Assembly: GCA_946811695.1 (NCBI GenBank)
Contig: OX328125.1
Span: 95,222,260 to 95,286,259 of the forward strand
DNA: 64,000 bases
Reading direction: 5' to 3'
From: Gonocerus acuteangulatus
Lineage: Eukaryota; Arthropoda; Insecta; Hemiptera; Coreidae
The translations under genes were made by a program, and so were the position numbers. Below the pieces are notes generated by a model. The model was not told where the DNA came from, did not search any database, and was given only the letters and a program-made list of their open reading frames with translations. Below are positions 46,271 through 60,000 of the stretch, piece after piece (the stretch's first letter is position 1; the number at the start of each line of letters is the position of its first letter).

Positions 46271-47943
46271 ATCGTAAGTAAAATTTGAAATCTCGTCATT
46301 CCCCCCAAACGTTTGTTTACTAATATTAAGGTTATAATAGTGTTACAGAATTAAGAAAATCGATACGTTGATTCAATTCAAGAACAATGGAAAGCATATT
46401 GACTTAAAAGAATTACATAAAGACTATGTTGTTTAATTATTTCAGTATCACCCATAAGTAATCAGAAAAATGAAATTTGGTTCGTAACCTTGTAATTCAA
46501 TATCAAAAATACTATGTTTTTTTTTTTTTTTAAAATAGGCTCATAAAGTACTATTTCAAAGGGTCAAAATAAGCGGAAATTTGAGCAAAATAATTTATTC
46601 GTAGGAAAAAGAGAAGTAAGCCCCCCCCCGAAATTATTTCCTACTTACGCCCATGCCATGTGGCCTGGGGCTGTTAAAGTTCTAAAGGAGTGAGGAATTT
46701 AGTAAATATTCTAAAAGGATATTTTAGGCACAGTGCAAGTAAAATGGACATTTTGAATACATTCAAATTCTTTCAGGACAATGATCCAAAACATTAAATT
46801 TTCCTAACGAATAAAATATGAAATGTTATCTAGTAGAATTACATTATACTATGTAAATATTTTATCGCTGTTTTATCCTTGAACTCTATTAATTGTATAC
46901 AGCTGACTACACACATCTGATTGACGCCTTTCGTAAAAATTTCAATCTGGAAATAGCCATTTTATCGAAAGGTTTTAGTACAATTACGCTGTATTAGCTG
47001 TAAGATGCGTCTTAAAGGTTGAGGAACATGTAGAGCTGATTTTAATAAATGAATTAATGTTGTCAATTCTGGTTTAATTGACTTCTATCCTGGTATTTTT
47101 TTTACCAATTGTAACTATGTTATGAAGAGTATGACTTCTATATTTTTATAATTTTTTAAATATTAGAGTAATGAAAAGAAAATTTGTAATTTTATTCCAG
47201 GCTCTTGAAGAATGCTAGAATTCATTAACAATTCGTTAAGAAACCGGCATTTTGTATACCAGGTAAATCTCTGTGGAATATTATTTTGTCTCCCCCCCTC
47301 GTTCTTCTATTTCTGTCGTTACTTCTAAATTAACATTTTAACTTCGAATCATTTCAAAATATTTATATTAAGATTATAAGTATAAATTGTTAACAGGTAT
47401 CCTTTGTTTTGAAAAAAGTTACATTCAACTTTTATGAGAGCAGATAACCACTTGTTCCTGCAACACTGAAAATTGATAAGATATTTATTTTCAATGTATC
47501 TTTATCATAATTTATGTAGGGTGTATATTTTTTATTACAAATGTCAACTATTATCAAAGAGTTTTAATTTTTTCTGAACAGGCACCACTTTATTGTTTGT
47601 GTATACTTCAAGTTCTTGAGGTATGATGGTCGTCTTGTTTATTTTTTTTAGAAGAAATTTTGGGTAGGTGTACTTTTATTTTTGGTTACTTGGCCTACAA
47701 TTCTAAGCCCTAGTACTATTTTTTTCTTTCTTGTCTTCTTTATACTCATTATCAAAATTTTTATTTGTTAATGTAAGTTGAGCTTTGTTAATTCTATCTT
47801 GATACAGTAAATAGGTATGAATTTATTTTGTTTTATTTCAGATGGGCCATCCATCTATACAGATGATCTCAAAGACCTTAAAGATTTGGCGATGACCTTT
47901 ACAAAAAGAAAATATTTATTTTTAGAGGAGGGTGTACTAAACT
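46271..47943. promoter_or_regulatory. Divergent promoter region of TASP1 and Rassf8
   Basis: The two start codons point away from each other across 1.67 kb with no other gene between. Near TASP1 there is a C run (46621-46630) but no clear TATA. On the Rassf8 side, an acceptor ttttatttcag ends at 47840, so a non-coding exon begins at 47841 and a further upstream untranslated exon is likely, perhaps ending at CAG/GTAAAT near 47264. The 47841-47943 leader contains a short upstream ORF (ATG 47841 to TGA). Promoter positions themselves are not visible. Confidence 0.45.
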
Positions 47944-48015
47944 ATGGAGTTAAAAGTTTGGGTTGAAGGTATACAGCGTATTGTGTGTGGAGTAACTGAG
48001 AGTACTACTTGTCAG
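47944..48015 (+). CDS. Rassf8: Rassf8 exon 1 (coding start)
   Basis: Encodes [16 protein letters not shown], the canonical RASSF7/8 N-terminus, which fixes the start codon. The donor CAG/GTTAAT is weaker than usual. Confidence 0.92.
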
Positions 48016-51000
48016 GTTAATGGAACAATATTGTTATTCTTATAAACATATATGCTTTTGTAGTGTGTTTGTATGTGTGTATCAGTGTTGGGCAAAAATT
48101 ATTCATAATGATGAATAATGATTAATGAATAAATGTATTATTTCATTCATGAATGAAGAATAATTACTTTTATTCCTTATTCGTTATTCTGTGAATGAAG
48201 TTTATGTTTTATTCACAAATTATTCGAATGATCAATCAGAATAAACATGTTTTAGCGAATAATGATAGATTTATTATAATGTTGGCAGCTGGAAATATGT
48301 ATATATATGTGCGTTTGAGTAGGATTATTCAGTAGACCAACTAGAAATAAATAATAACGAATGATGAATAACGAATAATTCTTTGAATAATTCATGCTGT
48401 ACCGTGAGAATAAGATAATTCAGTGAATTATTCATCATTCACTAAAAATTTATTTGAATGATCATTCGAATAATACTTTATTCGAATAACACCCAACACT
48501 GGTGTGTATATATATATTGCTTTTAAGTAATAATATTCTCTAAGAAAATTTCTGCTTGTCAGAAGTTTTAAACATATTATTTAATCCATATTTGTATGTT
48601 GCCATTTATAAAATTTAAAAAGAATTTTTTTATGAGTGAGTACAAAAAGTCATGATATTTTCGAAATAGGGCCACTCTCCCTGCCTACTGTAGATCTGAA
48701 ATTTCATGTTTAAATCAAATGTACTTTACATTAAATTTATGGCTTACTTTATCATTAATAAAATGAAGTATAGAATTGATAGTACTTGATACAATGGCTT
48801 TTGTAATATAAAGTGTTTGTAGGATTGATTTATTCTTGTACAGATAATGACACATTTTTGTGGTAGAAAGGTGTAACGTTGAATAAAACGTTTAAATTTG
48901 ATTTTTTTTTTTTTTTTTTTTTTTTGACGAATGATTTACAACCAAGAACGACATAACCCATGATATATCTCTAGGGTATGGTCTGGATGATGGAATCGTT
49001 GTTCCAAAATTGGCTCTGTGGCCAATAATAATTCATGGTTTTAGAACTGCGATTGGGATCCAAGATTGCTAGATATGTTATAAACGATGTTTACTAAATA
49101 TTTTTTATCTCTGGTGACTATGGTTACTTATACATTGTTTTATTCTACAGGATGTCGTATATGCTTTAGCTCATGCTACTGGAAAAACTGGGCGATTTAC
49201 TCTTATTGAACGATGGAGGAACAATGAAAGGCTTTTGGCTCCTCAAGAACACCCTTTAAAAGTATTTTATTTTTATTAAATATTCCTTTTGCAATCAATT
49301 ATATTTCCTACATATCATTGAGATATTGTTTCTAATTAGGTGGTTTCAAAATGGGGCGAATACAGTAGTGAGGTGCAGTTAATTCTTCAAAGGTCTGGCG
49401 GTTGGGGAACATCGCCTCCAGAAAGCCCATCACCTGCTCAGCAGAAGTCTCTCAGCCCTGTGAAGAGGTTGCAGGTTAAACATCAGCAACATCAATCTAG
49501 TCAACTGGTTTGTATTTCATCAATTACAAATAATTTCAAATAAAAGGACTTTGAATTCCTTAACCTTAAAAAAATTTACTTGTCAGGTTGGAATTCGAAC
49601 GAAGTTATTATGGTTGCCTTGCCTACCCTTGTGCCTTGTGGCTATCGGTCCATATGGCACGTCATGGAAGTGACTCAGGTTATCGGTCACGCGGGCCCGC
49701 TGGCAGGCTAGTGGCTTGTAGTCTTTAATTGGTTAAGAACTGAACATACAAAATTTGAGTGCACTGTACCGCAGCATTAAGTGTACTCATACCACAATGG
49801 TGCGACAATATTATCTGTGACGGCGTGACAATCATACTGTGACGGTCCAGTGTGTTTTACAATACCAAATTATGTGAACATTATAGTAGAAAGTACAAAT
49901 TTAATTGCATCCCGTAAAAGCCTATTGTTAATGCTTTTATCTCGACTTTAATTTTTCTTTTTTTTGTAGATGGCAAAGAAAGACCGAACTGATCCAAACG
50001 CAGTTGAAAGCTCAGCTAATAGATTATCTTCTCCTGATCTAAAGAATAGTGCTGCAATGAGGGTAAGTATTGAGTACAACTGACCTAGAAATTAGGATCT
50101 ACCTCAAGAGAGGTAATTTTTACTTGATCTAGATTTGTTTTAGATATAAATGTTACTCTCTGGGAAATAACTTAGATTATAGTATTTGTATCTGTAATCT
50201 TAGCCATAACGATTAAATCATTATAAGAAAGAAATTAATAAAAACATCTTTTTAAATTTTCTGATTAGTGAAGTTAGTTTTAACACTTTAAAAACTTTGA
50301 AACACAAAGTTCCTTTAACAATCTAAAACCTACATTCTTCTCGAATAGTCTCATAGATTTCTGTTCTAAGTTATTTTTTTTTTTCAAATTATCTGTAAAA
50401 CTCTCTGGAAACATCGGACTGACTCCTCTAGTAAAAATCCTAAATGTGTGTAGGCCTTGGAACAGTCCAGCCCTATTTTAAAACCTCTTTGTTGGCTATT
50501 CAATAGTCTGTTCAGATAGATGGAAAATATTGTATAGATGTTTTGTGGAAATATTCCTGATGGTTCCACCATTGGCAGACACCCATTTCAAGAAACAACA
50601 CGATATGTGAAACATTATAAAAACTTATTATGTCTCGTTTAAGACTAGGGAAGGGTTGAGCGGTCAGACAAAGGAAATAGTGTCTAATAGTTATCAATAC
50701 TTAGCCAAAGCTGAGACTAAAAATGTTTGAAACCTCCTAGTGAATCACTAGTAGTGATAAGCTTATAACACAGAGAATTTTTTGTGCCAATTTCCTGCAA
50801 GGGAAATAAAGGACACACCTTTTCCCTCCAACTAAACCATCAACTAAACAGGCTATAGCTTAAATTGTTTTTAGCCTTAGCTTTGGCTAAGTATTTATAA
50901 ATAATAAACACTATCTCCCTTGCCTCCCTCTCAAAGCATTCCCTGGTTCTAAACGAGACATAATCAGTTTTTATAGTAGTGTGTTGTTCATTGTAATGGA

Positions 51001-54000
51001 AATGCATATGGCGGAAGTGTCAGGAATATTTCCCTCAGAATTGCGTGCATGCGGGATTAGAACTATTCCATCCGCTTCATGCTGTCTGACTCGTGTCATA
51101 GCCAAATCCAGAACCTCCTAGAGCTGTCCTTTTTGTATATTTCATTGATATTTTTCAAATTAACAATAAAATTTGGTATAAAAGAATATTTGTCAAGAAC
51201 TCTTTTTCTATTATTTTGTTTAACAAACATTTTAAGTATCCCAAAAATGCAGGAGTTCTACGTTACACTGTTACTTGTTTAAAATCAATAGTTATTAATA
51301 CTCAAATCAACAATTTGTAAGCAGGCAATTATTATGACATTAAAATATTTGAACATAATAATTTATATTGTGTTATAGTGGCTTATTCGTAATAATTTTT
51401 TGAATGAATAAACAGTCAACCTTAGCTGATCTTATTTTGCAATAGCTTTCTTATCATTCCAAGGATAATAGTTTTTTCTTTTTTATTTCTTTCTGAATTT
51501 ATTCTATTTGTTGCATACCAAAATGATAATAATTGCCTTGATGTAGTCTATTGAATTATTGACATATAAAATATATACCATAATTCAAAAGATTGTTGAT
51601 TGTCAATCTTAAAATGACACCTGATGGTCACAGGTTTATTTGTTTTTTTAATTAAATACTCATGTAATAAGTGTGTTATTTTAATTTTCTCATGGTTTAG
51701 GCCAAAGTTTTGGCTATCATTAGAGGTATTAGTGACGTAGAAGGAATACTAATTGGTTATTGTAAGACAGTCAACAAAGCAAGACAATTAATTTAGTACC
51801 ATTCGCTAACGTCTACATTTTATCAAATTTAATTAACACACTTGATTGATGCTAATGAACTTGGCTTTAAATAAACCAAAAACAGGAAAAACCAAAAATA
51901 CCTCATACAACATAAGTATTTTAAAAATAAATCCCAAATAGAACCCCAATTATGGAATTATATTTTGTCAGTGAATCAGTGAAATATGTTAAAATGCAAA
52001 GATTAATTGATGTTTGATTTATTTTCAGAACTTCAATGGGAATAGAGATGAAACAGTTGTTTACAATGCGCAGTATCGTGATTTGATAAGGCTTGTCAAT
52101 TTCCAACGAGAGAAACTCTCCGCTCAGCAAGCTGAAATAACTAAAGTAATTATTCTAATTATTTATTTTTTATGATCTTGTGGGAAAGAAAATACACCAG
52201 AAAAACAAATAACCCAAGAATGTTTCTTATTTCATTACAAAGTTCACTTTTAAATTTTCTTGTATTACATCAGTAAAACCATTACTAGAGAACATATTAA
52301 CTGGGTCATTCCATGTCAAATCAACACACTTTTTGGACTTGATGTCTCAGATTTTCATGATTTTTGGTATACAGTAACATATCATAGACATATAAAAAAT
52401 ACCAAATTTCAGCTATCTAGCACAATTATTTTTTATGTTATTAATTTTTAAAGATTTAAATTTTTATGAAAAAGTGTCATATTTTGGTACCTTTAGATGC
52501 CTATAGGCTCGCAACCAGTGATGATATAAACCTGGGAGTGGTTTCATTTTAAAGCTATTGAATGGGGCTTTAATATGATATGCCACAAAGTAGTGGTTGC
52601 ATTAAAAAAATATTGGAAATTTGAAATTCAAATCTTAAAATTAAAATATCTCAAAAAGTGGCAATTTTAAAAATTTCAAAAAATTACCAAAAATGGTTTG
52701 TAATGTCTAAATACATACGGCAAAATTTCATCATGGGATCTCAATGGGATCAGGAGATACAGGGTTTCATAAATACAAGTTTTGTCAAAAATACCAGAAT
52801 TATTAGCGTTTCAGAAAATTTTGAATAGTTCATTGAATGAAATAAGCATTGGATATTAGCTGTACATTTTTCTAATAGAGAAAGGTCACATAAACAGTGC
52901 CTCAAAAATACACATGTGTTGTAAGTAATGTACCAAATTAGTAAAATTATATTTTTTAATTACTAATTTTCTAAGCAGTGTGTAGGACACTAGAAAATTA
53001 ATAAAACCCAATGATTACTTTATTGTACCATGATTGGAAACCTCTCTTTAAATCACTTCGCCATCACTTCATAGCAAAAGAACAAAGTTACTTTTTGAGA
53101 CATACCAAGGAAAATCTCCTGGAATGTGAAGTGGCTGTCATTTGTGTCTTTTCTGAGAATTATTCCATCATTTTGCAAGATGAGGCACAATCATATCATT
53201 AGTCAAATAGTCAGGCAAGCATTCACCCTTTTGTAGTGTATTTTAAGGAGAAAGAAATCAAACATTTAAATTTTGTAGTAATATCAGACTGCCTCAACCA
53301 CAACACTACATATGGCCTTCTACCTGTTTCAAAAAAAGTTGATGGAATATCTGAATTGTAAGTTTCAAAGACCTCCCAAAAAAATTTTCTATTTTTCTGA
53401 TGGCTCTGAGGCCCAATACAAAAATTAAAAAAAACTTTATAAACTTGTGTAATCACAAGCAAGATTTCGGAGCTGAGGCTGAATGGCATTTTTCAGCAAC
53501 AGCACATGGCAAAGGACCATGGGCTGGGGGCCACAGTAAAAAGTTTAGCAGCCAGAGCAAGCCTATAAAGACCATATCAGGACCAAATTATGGATGCAAG
53601 GCAACTGTTTGAATGGTCACATCAAAACATATCAAACATAGACTTTGTATTTGTGACCCTTGAAGAATACATTAAAACTGAAGAACTGTCCAACCGGTAC
53701 AATACAGCTATACCTATTCCAGGCACCCAGAAATTTCATGCCTTCATACCTCTCAAATGTGGAACCAAAGTAAATGTAAAATTATTTTCTTCCGCAGTTG
53801 TTTCAAGCATATTTCCTGTTGTAAAGGACAAACAGCAGATATTATTTGCAGATATTAGTGGGTATGTAATATCAATCTATGGTGACACTTGGTGGTTGAG
53901 TTATGTTCTGGATAAAGATGAAGATTGCAGTAAAGTGGAAGTTACTTTCCTCCATCCTTCAGGTCCATCGCCCTCATTTATATATCCCACGCCACCTGAT

Positions 54001-57000
54001 ATACGGAGGATCCCTTTTGCAGATGTGATATGTAAAGTGAATCCTGAGACACAGACTGGCCGAACATATAGTTTACGAGACTGTGAAGTGAACAAATGTG
54101 TGGGTCTCTTCTAACGATTAAAGTCTCGATGAACTAATTTGTTAACTTTACTAATAATATTGGACTTTTAATGTTATGTGCCTATGTGACCTTTCTCTAT
54201 TAGAAAAATGTACAGCTAATATCCAATGCTTATTTCATTCAATCAACTATTCAAAATTTTCTGAAACGCTAATAATTCTGGTATTTTTGACAAAACGTGT
54301 ATTTCTGAAACCCTGTATCTCCTGATCCCATTGAGATCCCATGATAAAATTTTGCCATATGTATTTAGACATTACAAACCATTTTTGGTAATTTTTTGAA
54401 ATTTTTAAAATTGCCACTTTTTGAGAAATTTAAATTTTAAGATTTGAATTTAAAATTTCCAATTTTTTTTTTAATGCAACCACTACTTTGTGGCATATCA
54501 TATTAAAGCCCCATTCAATTGCTTTAAAATGAAACCACTCCCAGGTTTATATCATCACTGGTTGCGAGCCTATAGGCATCTAAAGGTACCAAAATATGAC
54601 ACTTTTTCATAAAAATTTTGGAATTTAAATAATTATTTTAAGTTGAATAACTTTCTTTGAAATAAGTAATAAAAAAACTATATTATATATACGAGTAAAA
54701 AAAATAAGTTTTTTTTTCAGTTACCATTTGCCCTTTCTTTTATGAATAATAAGCAAGGGAATTAAATACTCAATAACTACGGCAAATAAATTTTCCATCT
54801 TCATTTTTGATCCATGACATTGTACACCGGCGGAGTTTTTTTTTTTTTATGTATAAAATTTAGTTACAAAAACAAAAGCATAATTATAAATATTTACAGT
54901 TAATTTAATGAATTATTTAATTAAATATGTAATATATTAAACATTTTAATTAAATATTAAATATTTTTTTAAAAATGGAGGACACGCAATAAAAAAAAAC
55001 ATTTTTTCTATATTGAAGAAAACACGAATATAACTTCAGGACTAAAAGTTAACTGATTTTGCCAATAAATGCTGTTAGGAATTTACAGAAGTATAAAAAC
55101 CAACGGTAATTTGACGTGGGTTGACCGGGTAAATGGGCGGAGAAGGCAACGAGTACTAATTAGACTAAAAACGACCAAAAACTTCATTCAAATGCCAACT
55201 AGTAGTAGGCAGGAATACTAGAAGTACAATATGGTAACGCTAGGTAGCTCTAAAGTCGAAAAATGAGAAGATAAAGAATGCGGGAGATACGCCAAGCTCT
55301 CGACTGCTGTACAAGTCCACGGTATGTGGGTCCCGTTTTCCTTCGACTTCTACACAAGTCCATGGTACACGGGTCCCGACCGCTCTCGACTGCTGGAGCA
55401 GTCCATGGTACGGAAAGGGTTAAGATGAAATGGCTGTGCACTAGTCTGAGTATCATCTCATGACTAGAATCTAATTCCCTATTGTGTCCTGTTATAGGGT
55501 CATCTTTATATACTCTTCAGCAGAATAGAGATATTCCCAAGTTCATTAACTTAGCCAACTATACTATCTTCCATCAATGTCCAAAAAAGTATCTTGGGAG
55601 TCTTTGGGTGTTCCAGAATTATCTGTTAAAGGCTTTGAGTTGACCTTAAAAATTCAAATGCTATTAGTAAGAACTACCAAATAAAATTGGACTCAACTGC
55701 TTAACCCTTCAAAGGGTGTGAGCGCATATATGTTTGATTGAAAAGCAATGACTCCTTCAAAACGATAAAAGCAGTGATCCGAGCACTCTAGATGCATATA
55801 TGCGGGCATGAAAAACAGTTCCCCCAGCGCTCTAGATGCATATATGCGGGCATGAAAAGCAGTTCCTCCAGCGCTCTAGATGTATATATGCAGGCATGAA
55901 AAGCAGTTCCCCCAGCGCTCTAGACGCATATATGCGGGCATGAAAAGCAGTTCCCCCAGCGCTCTAGATGCATATATGCAGGCATGAAAAGCAGTTCCCC
56001 CAGCGTTCTAGATGTATATATGCGGGCATGAAAAGCAGTTCCCCCAGCGCTCTAGATGTTTATATGCAGGCATGAAAAGCAGTTCCCCCAGCGCTCTAGA
56101 CGCATATATGCGGGCATGAAAAGCAGTTCCCCCAGCGCTCTAGATGCATATATGCGGGCATGAAAAGCAGTTCCCCCAGCGCTCTAGATGTATGTATGCG
56201 GGCATGAAAAGTAGTTCCCCCAGCGCTCTAGACGCATATATGTGGACATGAAAAGCAGTTTCCTCCAGCACTCTAGACTTATATATGCATGTGTGAAAAG
56301 CAGTGCCCCCAGTACTCTAGACATATTTGGGGTCATGAAAAGTAGTGCCCCCACCGCTCTAAACGTACATTTGTGGTCTGGGTTCTGCCCTTGCCACGAT
56401 CGACTTGACTCATAATTTTACTTTTCCGTCTAAAAACAGTCATTAGTCGAAGGTGCATACAAATAGAGGAAAAATTTAATTTTTCCAACTGTAAGGCAGA
56501 ATAAATGGTACATAAGGAACAATGAGGTTCGAGACCGGGAGTGCCATGTTTTGCCATACTTCTTGTGCTCATATCTCCGAAGGTATTCATGCTTTACCAA
56601 GGCATCAAAAGTTTTGCAATAAAATTTCCCATAATGTTATAAGGGAAAGATTTTTCAAAAAAAAAAAATTGTTTTGGAAAATGGTTAAATTTACACAAAC
56701 CTTTATTATTGATGTTTGAATTGTTCCAAAGAGATTTCCACAAAAATTAGTATGCCCCTCCTAACATCCAACTGAAAACTGATATGCTCTGGTGTATTGG
56801 GGTATTATGGTGTGAGTTGGACTTATAATAAATGCTCTGTTGGACAAGTGTTATATGTATCTTATTAAACAAAATCTGCTTATAGTTTGATGCTGAGATA
56901 AACTACTGGGAAAGCAAAACAAGAGAGCAGCAAGGCCAGATTGAGTATATGTCTCAGGAGGCTGCTAGATTTGAAGCAGTCGTTAATACCAATGAGCAAA

Positions 57001-60000
57001 TGGTAATTTATTACTCACTGTTTTTTTTGTTTTGTTTTTTTAATATAATATAATTCTTAATTGATGAATGTGTCTTAAATGTTGTCTCATTGTGCTATGA
57101 ATGAAATAGTTGGATAAAATAAATCCTATCGTATTATTACATTTGTTTTTCTTTGGTTTTCAGCTCCGAGCCCTTGGTTGTCTTGAAGAAGAACAGGAGC
57201 TGGTAAGGCAAGAGGAAAGGACATTAAAATCTGAGATAACACTCATTCGATCAAAGCTTGCCAACTGTGAAACTGAACTTCTTCAATGCAAAAAGAAAAT
57301 TAGGTTAGCTTTCTGTGACTAAATAGCCTGTTCAAAATCATCGAAAACCAATATTTATGTTTATTTATTTTATTTTTTGACATCCCATTTTTAACAACAC
57401 AGATGTTTTGGGATATGTTATCTACAAGTTACCTAGGCATCATCTTTGCATGTGTGCATACAGTGCTGAACCCTGTTGTGATTTGGAAGCCCTGTAGCAC
57501 CCGGTCAAGTTCGAGTCTTCCACTGCTCAGCATCAAATGGGTTAACCAAAATGTATAAATATTAATCTATTGTCGACCATGCCTCCTGCATCTTATTAGA
57601 GTGCTACTTAATTATTTTTATGTTCGATGAGATTTGAAAAGCTTAGAATTTTTATTGACTTAAAATCTAACTAATCTAATAAATAACACCAATTTTTGGG
57701 ACAGTTTATATACTGGTTTTCACCCTTTTCTAGCCAGGATCGAGATGATGCCTGATTTTGATCTTAATTTTTTTTTTTTTTTTTTTTTTTCAAAAGAAAA
57801 GCTACCACTCCTAGAATCCACAACCCTAGGCATGAAGTTTTAACACCTTAACTTTCATGACCATTTGGTCCTCTTGATCATTTTAAAAATTATTTTTTTA
57901 TTATAATTTTTATGTATCATGTTTAATAGAAGCTGAATTGATATTTAAAATGTAGTCATATGTTCTCACTGCGACCCTTTTTTGTAATTCATTAATTTTA
58001 CCGAGATCTAATGTTGACTGAATCCCTTAATGTTTCAGGGAATTAACAGAGCAGCTGGAGGAGGAAGCAAGGGGTGAAGTTACTCTTTTAGCTGAAGTTG
58101 ACAGACTCCAGGTATTTTTTCAGTCTGTTTTTATATATATTTGTTTAACTAAGTAATATATATATGTATATATTGTTATAATTAAAAAAAAAAAATTAAT
58201 ATAATAGCCACACGTTGATGTGCCAAAATGTTATAATATTAATAAAAAGTTTTATTTTTAATAATTTTATTTACGTTACGTCTCTACGTTGGGAGCCAAT
58301 ATCATAAAAATTTTATAATATTTAATTTTAAAAACTCTTTATCTCAGGGGTCGGGTTCAAGTCCAGTAAAGTAAAACAAAGATAATTTTAAATAATAAAA
58401 AACAAAAAAACTCATGGATAAGTTATATCCAGGCATAGATAAACAAGCATTACCTGATATAAAGCCAGCTCGGTATTAACTGCATAGTACAGGATCGTCT
58501 TTACAACTGTATCTTCTTTTCACTACTTATGAGACTATCTTCTTGTAAACTGAAATGCTTTTAACAGACTGACATGTATGTGACTGTTTCTTCCATTACA
58601 AACTGAACTGCTTTCAATTGACTGATATATGAGACTGGAGCCACCTTTTCACAGACTGGCTTGTAACCGACTCTACTAGAGCTGCATTAGGAATGGCGTT
58701 GTTTCTTGGCGGGAGAGTCCTACCGGTCTTCAAAGCTACCTGTATCGACTGCTATACAAATATAACAAATAATATTTGCTTATCCCAGCAACGAATCCAA
58801 CATATCAATGAGCTTTTTTGGATTTTCAGAATTTTCTGTGTTAGTTTTTTAATTTACAACTTTTAATTTTTGATGAAAAATAATATAAGAAAAATTTATT
58901 TGTTTTTTATTTTCCGCAAACCTTGTATTCGTCTTTACCCGCCTTTCTTACCTTTAACGGTTATTTGAATTTAGAACTTTTAATTTCTAATGTAAAGTAT
59001 CATTACAATATATTGTGGTGTTTTGGTTTGGGCATGAAAAAGAAAATTGAATATATTTTAGAGTTATTATAGAAAAAGTTGATTTAGAAAAGTTTATATT
59101 ATATTTTCATTATATCTCAGGGTTCATTTAAAATTACCAAACTCACCACATACGGATTTATGAATAAAACTATTTGAATAATTAATTTAATTTAATAAAT
59201 TTCCTGAAAGTAAAGCATGAGAAATATATAATTAGAACCACTTCTTACCATCTGTCCTTTTATGTGTTGAGACCATATTAAATACCAGGAGAAAGGTTCA
59301 TTATAAATAAAATAGAGTTGGAAATAATTGACTTATATTGAATAAAAGATATAATTTAAGATTTGGCATGGCTGTGATATAAAATAAGAATAAGTGCTTG
59401 ACTCACATAATTGTATCAATGTTGGGTTATTTAAGAAAAGTTAGAACATAATTAAAATATTAACTTATATATTAAAATATAAATATTGGCCATTATGAAA
59501 TTTTAGATAGCTTTTAAATTTTAATTGAAGATTGGCAGTTAGTGAGTTATACTCAGCTTATTTTACGGATGATGTTCTGGAAGTGAAGAGGCAGACTGCT
59601 TGTAGTTATGTTGAGGAGAATGATGGTCGGCTGCTAGATCTTGGAGTGGTGTCTGGCCATCATGTGCAGATGAAGTGAGCTTGGTGTTGGCTGACCAGCT
59701 GGTTCTGCAGCGAGACCGTGTGTCTTCTGCCTCTGGTGCATGAATGGGGGCTCTGGCCCTTGGCTGGCGCTGAAATGAGAACGAGTGGTGGGGGAAGGCC
59801 CTTTTTATAGAGGCATTACTCCCACCACACCAAGGGTGTTTGTCTTCAGCGATCGCCACCTCGATGTTCAAAGGGCATCTTTTGGAAGCACCTCTATTAT
59901 TATCTTCCTGGGAACTTGTATACCTTATCGCTCCTAGCCGAGATATTTGGACTCTTCTTTTATTACACACTGCCTTTGTTAAAAAAAATAAATACTGCCA

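Noticed and set aside
47841..47943. N-terminal extension of Rassf8 from ATG 47841
   Set aside because: That ATG opens a short frame ending at TGA before the conserved M-E-L-K-V-W start, so it is an upstream ORF.
51079..51282. Coding frame at 51079
   Set aside because: Hydrophobic I/L/F-rich translation of AT-rich DNA without splice or start support.
53400..53612. Separate small gene at 53400
   Set aside because: It is one segment of the broken transposase-like gene, joined to 53590-54114 by a frame change.
55787..56358. CRISPR-like array
   Set aside because: Units are contiguous 44-bp tandem repeats with no unique spacers, in an animal intron.
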